From: Crocinitomicaceae bacterium
GTDB lineage: Bacteria; Bacteroidota; Bacteroidia; Flavobacteriales_D; Crocinitomicaceae
Reading direction: 5' to 3'
Assembly (NCBI GenBank): GCA_029251865.1
Contig: JAQXCN010000064.1
Coordinates: 1 to 45,879 of the forward strand
Length of the DNA: 45,879 bases
The translations under genes and the position numbers were made by a program. The notes below the pieces were generated by a model, which searched no databases, was not told where the DNA came from, and saw only the letters and a list, made by a program, of their open reading frames with translations. Positions 34,554-43,259 of the stretch are shown here, one piece after another. Numbering within the stretch: the stretch's first letter is position 1; each line of letters starts with the position of its first letter.

Positions 34554-36524
34554 TTATAAATTGAAAAAATAAGCTTTATCAAGTCTGATAGTCACATTTT
34601 CTACCCATGGTAAACCAATTGTTTTTGTAGTATCAATATTATTTTTCAATTGATTATATTCAACTGTAAACCTTTCGTCATCTACGTTAAGCATAAGTTT
34701 ATTGTTTTTTCTTTTCAATTCAATTACATGTGCTGTGCTAAGTAATTTATAATTACTTGTTTCCAGGTCAGAGACGATTATTCGACCAGGATATACTTTT
34801 TCATAATCAATTAATAGCTTTTCAATTTTTTTCGGATTTAGATGATCGTGGAAGAAGAATATATTCTTTGAGTCATAGTAAGCACATGAGAATTTATTGG
34901 TATTGAATAGTACTAGATGTTTGTGCTTTATTTGTTGAATTCTTTTTACACAGATCGAACTAAATAAGAGGCATAGAAAAAAACATCCTAGCAAAAGTTT
35001 TCTAAGACGAAAAATAAACAAGTAGACCGCAAAACAAATGATAAACATTATGATAAGTTCTCTAGGGTTAAGATTGAAGCCTTTTGCTACTGATGCAGGT
35101 AGTCCCTCTATTTTTTGAATATATCCTGTTAGTACTGATAGGCTAAAAGAATAGATTTGCGCAATGATCATGGCAATAAGAGTTATTTTGGATAAGGCTA
35201 TGAGCAAAAGCCCGAGTCCCACAACAGTTCCTGACATTATTACTACTCCAAGATTTGTGATAAGAAAATAATTAGGGAATTGATGAAAGTAAAATAAGCA
35301 CAGGGGTAGGGTGAATAATTGTGCAGAAATACACAAGGCTGAAATGTTCCAGAGAAATTTTATAATCCGATTCTTGGTTAGTAGCCATTTAGTAATGGGT
35401 TTATAGCATAAAATAATACCAATAATTGCCGAATAAGATAACTGAAACCCAATATCCTCTGCATATAAGGGATCATAAATTAGAAGTAGCGTTGCGGAAA
35501 AGAAAAGAATATTCAGTTGGTTTTTATCACCACGAATAGCATGACCAATACCTAGAATACTGAACATCAAAACCGACCTCAGTACACTTGGTGGAAAGTC
35601 AATTAAATATGCATAATTCCAAACAAATACGAGTGTAATAAGTAGGGCAGCTTTTCTATTAAAAAGACGCGGTAAAAGGCGTAAAAGGGAAAAGATAATC
35701 CAAACGAATAGACCTATGTGTAATCCAGATATAGCTAATAAATGCATCGCGCCTGCTGCGCTGTATGCATTGCGTGTCTCTTGTTCTAAAGAGGACTTGT
35801 CACCAAGGAACAAAGCTTTGGATATTCCCAGTTGTTCTTTTGGTAACCATTTATGAAAAACATTAATGATATTCCTTTTTATTTTTCTCTTGAATTTTAA
35901 TTGACTTCGTGAAATAATTTTGTAATCTAATGCTGTAAAGAATGTTATGGCTCGAATTTCTTTGGTTTTCCAATAATGCTGTGCATTGAATTCGCCTGGG
36001 TTCCCCTTGTTTGATATAGGCTGTATCTCGCTATTTAAAAAAATAAGATCCCCTTCTCTAAGATCTAAACTGGATGCAGAGTCGGTGTAAAATAAGATTT
36101 TTTCATGGAGGCTGAATTGTTTGTTGTTTTTAGTTTTTATTTTTTTAACAATGGCAATGCCTTTATTCCATTTACTACCATTTTGTTTGATCTCAATAAT
36201 TTCGCAATTTGTTTTAAGGTATTTAGCAGAGCTAAAACTAGAGTGTTTAATTCCCTTAACTTGAGTGTTGAAATAACCCAGTTGTGCATATAGAAAAAGA
36301 AAATACAGGAAGTAATGTGAATTATTTTTGAACGCTAAGAAATGGGAAGTAAAACCAATTGCTAAGAACACAAAAGAAATAGAACTCCAAGTGCTCACTT
36401 GTAAATCTATTCTTGCAGCTATAATTCCAGAAAGTATTGCAATAAAAACAAATGCAAAAGGGGTAGTGCTCATAGAAAATTTCAAATGCTCCGAATTTGT
36501 CTTATCGTCAATTAGTTCTGGCAT
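34554..36524 (-). CDS. comEC: ComEC/Rec2-family DNA-uptake channel protein
   Basis: A 656-aa polytopic membrane protein. An N-terminal pair of helices and a DUF4131-like OB domain (about 60-180) are followed by the competence domain, recognised by ALFLGDKSSLEQETRNAYSAAG and MHLLAISGLHIGLFVW, then about eight more helices. The C-terminal metallo-beta-lactamase-like domain of long ComEC proteins is missing; instead there is a short tail of about 120 residues (NTNKFSCAYYDSKNIFFFHDH), a form common in Bacteroidota. It translocates single-stranded DNA during transformation. Its ATG directly follows the stop of a 76-aa upstream gene. Confidence 0.92.
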   Translation of the reverse strand: MPELIDDKTNSEHLKFSMSTTPFAFVFIAILSGIIAARIDLQVSTWSSISFVFLAIGFTSHFLAFKNNSHYFLYFLFLYAQLGYFNTQVKGIKHSSFSSAKYLKTNCEIIEIKQNGSKWNKGIAIVKKIKTKNNKQFSLHEKILFYTDSASSLDLREGDLIFLNSEIQPISNKGNPGEFNAQHYWKTKEIRAITFFTALDYKIISRSQLKFKRKIKRNIINVFHKWLPKEQLGISKALFLGDKSSLEQETRNAYSAAGAMHLLAISGLHIGLFVWIIFSLLRLLPRLFNRKAALLITLVFVWNYAYLIDFPPSVLRSVLMFSILGIGHAIRGDKNQLNILFFSATLLLIYDPLYAEDIGFQLSYSAIIGIILCYKPITKWLLTKNRIIKFLWNISALCISAQLFTLPLCLFYFHQFPNYFLITNLGVVIMSGTVVGLGLLLIALSKITLIAMIIAQIYSFSLSVLTGYIQKIEGLPASVAKGFNLNPRELIIMFIICFAVYLFIFRLRKLLLGCFFLCLLFSSICVKRIQQIKHKHLVLFNTNKFSCAYYDSKNIFFFHDHLNPKKIEKLLIDYEKVYPGRIIVSDLETSNYKLLSTAHVIELKRKNNKLMLNVDDERFTVEYNQLKNNIDTTKTIGLPWVENVTIRLDKAYFFNL

Positions 36525-36755
36525 TTACAACTTACTAGACCTCAATGTTTCATTGTGAATATGGACCAAATAGTCCCGATTATTTATTTCTATTTGATAA
36601 TCTGATATTACAAGGTAATAATGGTTGTTTAACGATTGGGTTGGATAATCTTTATATAATAAAGTGTTAGGATTATTTGTTTTGACCAATCGTTTTTGGT
36701 GTGAGTGGAAACTTGAGAGTAGTGAGAAGGCCAAAAAGAGGATCAAAAACTTCAT
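36525..36755 (-). CDS. Small predicted exported protein coupled to comEC
   Basis: A 76-aa protein with an N-terminal signal-like segment (FLILFLAFSLLSSFHSH) and a short mature part with alternating hydrophobic strands (YYLVISDYQIEINNRDYLVHIHN). The stop is directly followed by the comEC ATG (TAA-ATG), which supports real translation. No family was recognised; it may be an accessory of the uptake channel or merely the start of its mRNA. Confidence 0.55.
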   Translation of the reverse strand: MKFLILFLAFSLLSSFHSHQKRLVKTNNPNTLLYKDYPTQSLNNHYYLVISDYQIEINNRDYLVHIHNETLRSSKL

Positions 36756-36808
36756 ACTATAAGCTACAAAATTTAATTGTATCTTAATCCTCTAACTATC
36801 TTGAAGCT

Positions 36809-37489
36809 ATGAGTTTGTACCTGTTAGCATTGGCGATTGCACCTGGAATTGCCATATGTTTTTATATCTATTTTAAGGATAAATATGAAAAGGAACCTAT
36901 TAAACTACTGGTCACTAGTTTTGTCCTAGGTATAATCAGTGTTATCCCAACTTTATTTTTGTCTTGGTTGGGGAGTACTCTTTTTGGTTTCGAACCGCGG
37001 AATAATGATTTCTTATTCTCTTTAAGCTCTTGTGTTATGGGTATTGGCCTCGTAGAAGAATTTAGCAAGTTTATTTTTGTACGTTACTATGCCTACAAGA
37101 AGGATGACTTCAACGAACCTTTTGATGGGATTGTATACTGCGTAATGGTTTCTATGGGTTTTGCGACCTTTGAGAATATTTTGTACGTTGCTGAATCAGG
37201 TGCTGCAACAGGCTGGCTAAGAATGTTTACTGCGGTGCCAATGCATGCTGCATTTGCAGTAATCATGGGCTATTTCATGGGAGTTCAGAAATTCTTCAGT
37301 AAAAGACTTTATGCTATTATGGGTTTACTCCTTGCTGCAATTCTTCACGGTGTATATGATTTTGTGCTTATGCATCCAGGGTTAGATTTAAGTGAAAAAG
37401 GAATGGGGTTTTTAATGTCCATTGTTTTAGGTTTCTATTATGCTAGAAAGGCAATCCGTTTACATCTAGAAAGATCACCTTTTAAATAA
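36809..37489 (+). CDS. PrsW-like intramembrane metalloprotease
   Basis: A 226-aa polytopic protein of the PrsW/CPBP-like group. The three metal/active-site motifs are present: GLVEEFSKF (EExxK), ATFENILYV (FExxxY) and AILHGVYDF (HxxxD). PrsW in Bacillus cuts an anti-sigma factor; homologues have varied roles. No anti-sigma gene is adjacent, and the sigma/anti-sigma pair at the far left edge is too distant to link by position. Confidence 0.88.
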   Translation: MSLYLLALAIAPGIAICFYIYFKDKYEKEPIKLLVTSFVLGIISVIPTLFLSWLGSTLFGFEPRNNDFLFSLSSCVMGIGLVEEFSKFIFVRYYAYKKDDFNEPFDGIVYCVMVSMGFATFENILYVAESGAATGWLRMFTAVPMHAAFAVIMGYFMGVQKFFSKRLYAIMGLLLAAILHGVYDFVLMHPGLDLSEKGMGFLMSIVLGFYYARKAIRLHLERSPFK

Positions 37490-37540
37490 ATACTGAAATC
37501 ACGACCTCTCCTTGTTGGTGCTTTATTCACGAATATCTGT

Positions 37541-37548
37541 TATCTTTG
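37541..37548 (+). promoter_or_regulatory. -7 promoter box for the SPFH module
   Basis: TATCTTTG matches TAnnTTTG. A leader of roughly 60 bases follows to the ATG at 37614. The 124-bp gap otherwise shows no repeat or gene. Confidence 0.5.
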
Positions 37549-37613
37549 TGTTTCGCTATTGACAACAAAGAATATCGTTTTCTTTAGTACAACGTTTTCA
37601 ACGAAGATATTAA

Positions 37614-37793
37614 ATGAGTAAAAAGATCTTATATAAAATACTAGGTTATTTTCTTATTGCTCTTGTTTTAATTATTTCCGTTCGTTATATCATTAAATTG
37701 CCAATGATTATAAAAGTTTTGGCTTTAGCATTTAATGTAATTACAATCTACTATGCATATAATTTTTTAATAAAAGAAAATGATGAATCTTAA
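37614..37793 (+). CDS. Small two-helix membrane protein before the SPFH gene
   Basis: A 59-aa predicted membrane protein: MSKKILYKILGYF at the N-terminus, two hydrophobic segments (about 9-25 and 31-52) and a polar KENDES tail. It overlaps the SPFH gene start by 14 bp, a strong sign of coupling. No family was recognised. Confidence 0.6.
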   Translation: MSKKILYKILGYFLIALVLIISVRYIIKLPMIIKVLALAFNVITIYYAYNFLIKENDES

Positions 37794-38607
37794 GAATACG
37801 TTAAAGTCTATTGGTGCCGGTGTGGGTGGCTTAATTTTGTTAATCATCTTGTTTATGTCATGGATGGACGTTAATCCTGGGGAGGAAGGTTTTGCTTATC
37901 GCCCTTATGGAGGTGGAGTAGATGTTGAGTCCAGTTACACTGAGGGTACTTATTTTATACCGCCGTGGAATGATATTATTACTTACAATATTCTTCAGCA
38001 ATCAAAATCGTATGAGTCAACAGTAATGGATGTCAATGGAACAGATATATCAGTTGAGGTGGCGGTTAATTTTTCTGTTGAAAAAGGAAATGCGGCAAAA
38101 CTTCACCTAAGGCATGGTATCGGTTATATCCAGTTTATTGACGATAAGGTTAAAGGCGCGATTAAAGATGTTGTTGGTCGTTATACTTATCAGGAGGTGT
38201 ATTCTTCAAAAAGAGAAGCTTTGGAAGGGGAAATAGAAGAAATATTAATTGCCGACTTTAAAGGTAATTTTATTGTCTTTCATTATGTGGAAATTGCAGA
38301 CGTAAACCTTCCGCAGAATATTGCAACTGAAATCACAAACAAAGAAACACAAAAACAAAAGAACCTTACTGCAGAGCAAAAGCAACAGGAGCAAGAGTAT
38401 TTGGCTGCGGCTAAGATAGCCACGGCAAAAGGAGATTCGGCAAAAACAATTATCAGGGCAACAGCAGAGGCTCAGTCAATTAAGATAAAACAAGAGCAAT
38501 TAAAGTCGTCCTCACAATACATTGAATATTTAAAAGCCCAAAGGTGGGATGGGAAAATGCCTCAAGTTGTGGGTACAGGCAGTGGTTTGATTATTGATTT
38601 GAAATAA
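37780..38607 (+). CDS. SPFH/prohibitin-family membrane protein
   Basis: A 275-aa protein with an N-terminal membrane helix (about residues 11-29), an SPFH domain (about 33-200: GEEGFAYRPYGGGVD, YNILQQSKSYESTVMDVNGTDISVEVAVNF, GRYTYQEVYSSKREALEGEIEEIL) and a coiled-coil C-terminus rich in Lys, Gln and Glu (ITNKETQKQKNLTAEQKQQEQEYLAAAK). It is expected to form large ring or cage assemblies in the inner membrane, as prohibitins do with FtsH-like proteases. No ftsH is adjacent. It is flanked by two tiny membrane proteins. Two consecutive ATGs allow a start 3 bp later. Confidence 0.9.
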   Translation: MMNLKNTLKSIGAGVGGLILLIILFMSWMDVNPGEEGFAYRPYGGGVDVESSYTEGTYFIPPWNDIITYNILQQSKSYESTVMDVNGTDISVEVAVNFSVEKGNAAKLHLRHGIGYIQFIDDKVKGAIKDVVGRYTYQEVYSSKREALEGEIEEILIADFKGNFIVFHYVEIADVNLPQNIATEITNKETQKQKNLTAEQKQQEQEYLAAAKIATAKGDSAKTIIRATAEAQSIKIKQEQLKSSSQYIEYLKAQRWDGKMPQVVGTGSGLIIDLK

Positions 38608-38635
38608 GAAAGTCTGATTTTTTATTGCGAGTCCT

Positions 38636-38836
38636 ATGAAGCAATTTTTGACGATATCTGGAAGGTTTATTGTTGTTGCCTCCGGCTTGCTTTTAGCATA
38701 TGGATTCCAAAGTTTATATGGTCAATACCAAAGTCAACTTGAAACACTTAAGCATATACCTTTTGGTCATTTGTATGTCGTTCTAATTGTTGTTGGTGCT
38801 TTTATGATCATGCGCGGAAATCGCATGTATCCATAA
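38636..38836 (+). CDS. Small two-helix membrane protein after the SPFH gene
   Basis: A 66-aa predicted membrane protein with hydrophobic segments at about 9-27 and 46-60 and a basic C-terminus (MRGNRMYP). It follows the SPFH gene by 28 bp on the same strand and is probably co-transcribed. No family was recognised. Confidence 0.6.
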   Translation: MKQFLTISGRFIVVASGLLLAYGFQSLYGQYQSQLETLKHIPFGHLYVVLIVVGAFMIMRGNRMYP

Positions 38837-38892
38837 TTTAGTCATACAAATACTTAGTTTTGATTTTATATATTTATAATCAACATCCTTCT

Positions 38893-39576
38893 ATGCGATT
38901 CATAGTCCTATTTATTTTAATACCATTTCTTGTGAGTTCACAAAAGAAAGCCCCCAAATGTGATGATGTGGACGCCCTTTCAATTAATTATTTTGATGAA
39001 GTCCCGGAGTCATATACTGGCCCAATTAAGGTTTGCTATCATACTGGTGAACTAAGTGCTTTACTAACCTTAAAAGAAGGCTTGAGTAATGGTGCTTCAA
39101 AACAATGGCATAAGAATGGTAATATGAGGCTTCTAGAAAATTATAGTGAAGGTATTCGGGTCGGTGTCTATAAGAGTTGGTACAAATCAGGAGCTAAGGA
39201 GATGCAAACCTCTTTTTCAAAGGGAGAAGCGAATGGGGTTTCTAAGATGTGGCACGAAAACGGTAATTTGATGAAAGTTGCAAATTACAAGGATGACCTT
39301 ATGAATGGCAAAATGTCTTTATATTATGATAATGGTCAGTTGGAGTATGAAATTGAAATGATTGATGGTTTAGAAAGTGGGGAAGCCCAAACTTTTTTTA
39401 AAACAGGAGAGTTGATGGTGCGGATGTTCTATGAAAATGGAACACCAATTAAAACAAGTATTGAGTATTTCAAGAGTGGAACTGTAAAAGGTGAGATAGA
39501 TTATGTGGATGGATTGTCCTCTTCTCTCCGTTGTTATCTCGAAAACGGCAAGCAAGTTCCTTGTGACGAAGATTAA
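38893..39576 (+). CDS. Exported MORN/YwqK-repeat protein
   Basis: A 227-aa protein with a signal peptide (MRFIVLFILIPFLVSSQ). I chose the ATG at 38893 because the 11 residues upstream would put a polar lead before the signal. The mature part holds about five YwqK/MORN-type repeats of about 23 residues (GASKQWHKNGNMRLLENYSEG, GVYKSWYKSGAKEMQTSFSKG, GVSKMWHENGNLMKVANYKDD, GKMSLYYDNGQLEYEIEMIDG and so on). Such proteins are sometimes labelled antitoxins, but no toxin is present here and the protein is exported. Its function is unknown. It converges on recQ across 3 bp. Confidence 0.85.
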   Translation: MRFIVLFILIPFLVSSQKKAPKCDDVDALSINYFDEVPESYTGPIKVCYHTGELSALLTLKEGLSNGASKQWHKNGNMRLLENYSEGIRVGVYKSWYKSGAKEMQTSFSKGEANGVSKMWHENGNLMKVANYKDDLMNGKMSLYYDNGQLEYEIEMIDGLESGEAQTFFKTGELMVRMFYENGTPIKTSIEYFKSGTVKGEIDYVDGLSSSLRCYLENGKQVPCDED

Positions 39577-39579
39577 TAC

Positions 39580-41454
39580 TTAACGTTTCACAATCGTGTA
39601 CTTCGAGCAATCTACAAGCTCTTCTCCCTGAAGATAATCTAAGGCATCTATAATTTCTTGTTCTGTTCTGCCGAGTTGATTCATTAGTGTCGAAATTGTG
39701 CTTTTTTTAACGAGTTGTTTTAAAATTAATTGCGCAAGGTCCATTTTCTTATTTTCATTTCTCACACAGATATCGCATGTGCCACATGGCTCTATGTTTT
39801 CCCCAAAATAAGCCAATAAACTTTTACTGCGACAGCTTTTGCTTTTTACGAAAGCTGTAATTGAATCAATTTGCTTGACGTAATTTTGTTTTCTTATACC
39901 ATAAACTGAAGGGTTGAGTAAGAAAGTGTCATTCTGTGATCTTGACCTCAGAAAGGTTATTGTCGGTTTTGTTGATGCTGGCATAAAATCACACACGCCA
40001 TAGGTATGTAAAGTGTTTAATTTTTTCAGTACATCCTTTTCAGTGAGATTTACGGTTTTGGCTAATAACGAAATATCTAGTCTTTTATACTGATCAAATA
40101 CACCAGGTAATTTGCGGATCAAAAATTGAGAAATATCTTTTAAGGTCTCATTTTGAATCTCAAAATTATATAGCTCTGAAACGCCAATCATTAATTTTAT
40201 TTTTGCGGGGTGAAAAATAGATTCAGATAAAGAAAGGTCACCATTTAATTCAAGGATTTTTAGCCCGTGAAAAGCAATAATAGGCTTGATGGAATGGATG
40301 TTAGCAAAGTTCTCGATATTTATTTCAACTACCTGATCCTTTCCGTCTCCGAATGCAATTTTAAAGTGTTGAAAAAGCTTACTATAAAGCTTTGTTATTT
40401 CCTTTTTTTCAGGGAATCTAACACCGATGCTATTCTTGAAGACCTTCAAATCTTTATCGTTGTATAATGCAAATCCAATTGCTTTTCCCTTATCTCTTCC
40501 ACAGCGTCCTGCTTCTTGAAAGTAGCCTTCGATAGAATCACTAATTTCATAATGAATCACGTACCTGACATCAGGCTTGTCAATTCCCATGCCGAATGCA
40601 TTCGTAGCAACAATGATTTTGCGTTGGTTCTCCATCCAGAGTCGCATTGTTTCTTTTCGTTCTTCATTCTTCATTCCTCCGTGATACATTTCAGATGATA
40701 AGCCCTCGCTTTGGAGCATTAAGTTGAGTTCTCTTACGCTTCTTCGCGTCTGACAATACACGATACCTGAGCTATTTTTAAGGCTTTTACATAGCTCAAG
40801 CGTCCTAGCCTTTTTATTTTCGGATTGAAAGACACGATAAGCGATGTTTTCTCGAAGAAAGGAGGTTTGGTGAAGCTTTACATTTCGGAGGCCTAATTTT
40901 TCAATAATATCCTCCTTTACACGGTTGTTTGCAGTGGCTGTAAATGCTGCGAAACAAACATTGGGTTTCAACTCTCGTAGCTCAGAAATTCTGCTGTATG
41001 AAGGTCTAAAGTCATGACCCCATTGTGAGATACAATGTGCCTCATCTATAATAATCTGAGAAACTTTCATGGCTTTAAACCTTTCTAAGAAAATTGAAGT
41101 TTCAAGTCTTTCAGGAGAAAGGTATAAAAAGTCATAACCCCCAAATTTTGCATTATCTAAGGTGATGTCTATTTCACGAAAACTCATCCCTCCGTATATT
41201 GCCGCAGCGCGGATGTTTCTTTTTAAAAGTTGTTCTACCTGGTCCTGCATTAAGGACACGAGAGGGGAGATGACTATTGTTAAATTGGATTTTGCGATTC
41301 CAGGTAGTTGGTAACAAATTGACTTTCCGCCACCTGTAGGTAGAAGTGCAAATACGTCATTGTTGGCATAAAGGTCTGAAATTATTGCTTCTTGACCCGG
41401 CCGGAAGGATTCGAAGTCCCATACTTTTTTTAAAATAATATTCGGCGAATCCAT
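39580..41454 (-). CDS. recQ: ATP-dependent DNA helicase RecQ
   Basis: A 624-aa superfamily 2 helicase. Motif 0 FRPGQ (18-22), Walker A TGGGKS (40-45), DEAH at 137-140 followed by the aromatic-rich loop CISQWGHDFRPSY, motif VI QEAGRCGRDK, a zinc-binding RQC subdomain with the cluster CRSKSLLAYFGE...CGTCDIC, and a wHTH. There is no separate HRDC domain; the protein ends shortly after a final helical segment. It acts in recombination and repair of stalled forks. Confidence 0.95.
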   Translation of the reverse strand: MDSPNIILKKVWDFESFRPGQEAIISDLYANNDVFALLPTGGGKSICYQLPGIAKSNLTIVISPLVSLMQDQVEQLLKRNIRAAAIYGGMSFREIDITLDNAKFGGYDFLYLSPERLETSIFLERFKAMKVSQIIIDEAHCISQWGHDFRPSYSRISELRELKPNVCFAAFTATANNRVKEDIIEKLGLRNVKLHQTSFLRENIAYRVFQSENKKARTLELCKSLKNSSGIVYCQTRRSVRELNLMLQSEGLSSEMYHGGMKNEERKETMRLWMENQRKIIVATNAFGMGIDKPDVRYVIHYEISDSIEGYFQEAGRCGRDKGKAIGFALYNDKDLKVFKNSIGVRFPEKKEITKLYSKLFQHFKIAFGDGKDQVVEINIENFANIHSIKPIIAFHGLKILELNGDLSLSESIFHPAKIKLMIGVSELYNFEIQNETLKDISQFLIRKLPGVFDQYKRLDISLLAKTVNLTEKDVLKKLNTLHTYGVCDFMPASTKPTITFLRSRSQNDTFLLNPSVYGIRKQNYVKQIDSITAFVKSKSCRSKSLLAYFGENIEPCGTCDICVRNENKKMDLAQLILKQLVKKSTISTLMNQLGRTEQEIIDALDYLQGEELVDCSKYTIVKR

Positions 41455-41503
41455 TGATGTGCTTAGCTTTTGAACTTAGGTATAATTTTTGCTGTCAGAC
41501 GTC

Positions 41504-41534
41504 TTGAATAATCCACGTATTAAACGTATCTTTG
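41504..41534 (+). promoter_or_regulatory. -33/-7 promoter for ilvE
   Basis: TTG (41504-41506) and TATCTTTG (41527-41534) are separated by 20 bp, fitting the Bacteroidota -33/-7 layout, and lie 22 bp upstream of the ilvE ATG. It is the best-matched full promoter in the window. No attenuator or leucine-type leader peptide was seen. Confidence 0.6.
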
Positions 41535-41555
41535 TACCCCTTAAATCAACAATAA

Positions 41556-42626
41556 ATGTCAATAGACCAATATACTTTCCCTATTACCAAGACCTCAGAA
41601 TCAAAGATAAAATATTTTGATTGGGACCATCTTGATTTCGGAAAGAATTTCTCTGATCATATGTTCTTGATGGAGTATGAAGATGGTGCTTGGAGTCAGG
41701 GTGAAATCGTTCCTTTTGCCGATTTGACGATGCATCCAGCGATGTCCGCAATTCATTATGGTCAATCTATATTTGAAGGATTAAAGGCCAATAGAACTGA
41801 AAATGGCGAGGTTAGTATTTTTAGGCCAGACATGAATGCTAAACGTTTTAATGAGTCTGCAGAGAGGATGTGCATGCCTACAATACCTGAAGATCTTTTT
41901 GTTGAGGCTATTCGTCAGTTAGTTTCTCTTGATACAGAGTGGGTGACTTCAAGGGAAGGGCATTCCTTGTATATTAGACCTTTCATGTTTGCCACCGATG
42001 AACTTGTGGGTATTCGGCCTTCAAGAACTTATAAGTTTCTTATTATAACGACACCAGTTGGTCAGTATTATTCTGAACCAGTCAACGTTAAAATAGAGAA
42101 GTCGTATACCCGTGCTGCTTCAGGTGGGGTCGGACGCGCTAAAGCTGCTGGTAATTATGCGGCCTCTATGTACCCTGCTTTGCAAGCGCAGAAGGAAGGT
42201 TATCACCAATTGGTTTGGACCGATGCCGCTGAGCATAAGTATATTGAAGAGTCAGGAACGATGAATATTATTTTTCAAATTGGTGATAAGTTGATTACGC
42301 CTGATGAAAATCATGATACGATTCTGAGAGGTATAACAAAACGAAGTGTTATTGAGGTGGCTGAGATGTGGGGCGTAGAAGTTGAGGAGAGAATGATCAC
42401 AATTAAAGAGGTGATTGAAGCCGCGAAGAATGGGACTTTAAAAGATGCTTTTGGCGCTGGAACAGCAGCAACAATAGCTCCAATTGCAATGATTGGCTAT
42501 GAAGATGAAAAATTTATGTTACCTCCTGTCAAGGACCGTTTAATCTCAAATAAGATTAAGAAGTTTCTTGGTGATCTCAAAACAGGACGTGTAGAAGACA
42601 CGTTTGGCTGGAACTTTATCGTTTAG
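41556..42626 (+). CDS. ilvE: Branched-chain-amino-acid aminotransferase
   Basis: A 356-aa class IV PLP aminotransferase. MSAIHYGQSIFEGLKA, FRPDMNAKRFNESAERM, YIRPFMFATDELVGI, Lys196 in GRAKAAGNYAAS as the PLP lysine, EESGTMNIIFQIGDKLITP and DAFGAGTAATIAPI match the BCAT type II group. It makes the last step of valine, leucine and isoleucine synthesis or the first of their breakdown. The gene stands alone, with its own promoter. Confidence 0.95.
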   Translation: MSIDQYTFPITKTSESKIKYFDWDHLDFGKNFSDHMFLMEYEDGAWSQGEIVPFADLTMHPAMSAIHYGQSIFEGLKANRTENGEVSIFRPDMNAKRFNESAERMCMPTIPEDLFVEAIRQLVSLDTEWVTSREGHSLYIRPFMFATDELVGIRPSRTYKFLIITTPVGQYYSEPVNVKIEKSYTRAASGGVGRAKAAGNYAASMYPALQAQKEGYHQLVWTDAAEHKYIEESGTMNIIFQIGDKLITPDENHDTILRGITKRSVIEVAEMWGVEVEERMITIKEVIEAAKNGTLKDAFGAGTAATIAPIAMIGYEDEKFMLPPVKDRLISNKIKKFLGDLKTGRVEDTFGWNFIV

Positions 42627-42658
42627 TTTCTTGTGTTTTTATTTTCTATATTAAGCAA

Positions 42659-43252
42659 ATGAAGTTTGCAAATACTGTCTTTTTTCTTTTTTTTGTGCTT
42701 ATCTCGTTTTCTCAAACAGACTATTTAAAGGAAATAGCCATTGAGTCTTGTGAATGTGCTGATAGTTTACCATTGCAGTTAAACACCTCTGAGCGTAATA
42801 TGAGGCTTGGCTTATGCATGATTAACGCATGTGAGCCATACAGTGCAGAATTACTAAGGGATCATCAAATAGATTTAAAACGTATTGACGTTCAAGGTGA
42901 GGAGTTAGGCGTTCTTGTCGGTATTAAGATGGCGACAGTCTGTCCTGAAAAGTTAATTCAACTTGTAGAAGAAGATGCTGAAGATGCTGTAATTACTGAG
43001 CAACTTTCTAGTACTGGGGTTGTTGTTGGAATTGATGGTGAAGATTTTGTCTGTTTTACTATAAAAGACGTGGATGGAAGGAAGTCCAAATATTATTGGT
43101 TGACCTATGTCGAGTCTGACCTGAACCTAGAGACAACTTATAAAGAATTGATTGGGAGACAGGTGTATTTTGACTATGCTGTCGATGATTTTTATGATGC
43201 CAGAATCAGTGGGTATCGAAATGTCAATTATTTAATATCCATTGATTTATAA
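42659..43252 (+). CDS. Hypothetical secreted protein
   Basis: A 197-aa protein with a signal peptide (about residues 1-18, VLISFSQ). The mature part has paired cysteines (SCECADSL; CMINACEPYS; VCPEKLI) and a C-terminal beta-rich half (DFVCFTIKDVDGRKSKYYWLTYVES). I do not recognise a family. It follows ilvE by 32 bp and may be co-transcribed. Confidence 0.7.
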   Translation: MKFANTVFFLFFVLISFSQTDYLKEIAIESCECADSLPLQLNTSERNMRLGLCMINACEPYSAELLRDHQIDLKRIDVQGEELGVLVGIKMATVCPEKLIQLVEEDAEDAVITEQLSSTGVVVGIDGEDFVCFTIKDVDGRKSKYYWLTYVESDLNLETTYKELIGRQVYFDYAVDDFYDARISGYRNVNYLISIDL

Positions 43253-43259
43253 TCAACTT

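Noticed and set aside
38893..39576. MORN/YwqK protein as an antitoxin of a toxin-antitoxin pair
   Set aside because: The protein has a signal peptide and no toxin gene adjoins it; the label comes from family naming, not from context.
39580..41454. recQ as part of a defence island
   Set aside because: The protein has standard RecQ domains and its neighbours are not defence genes.
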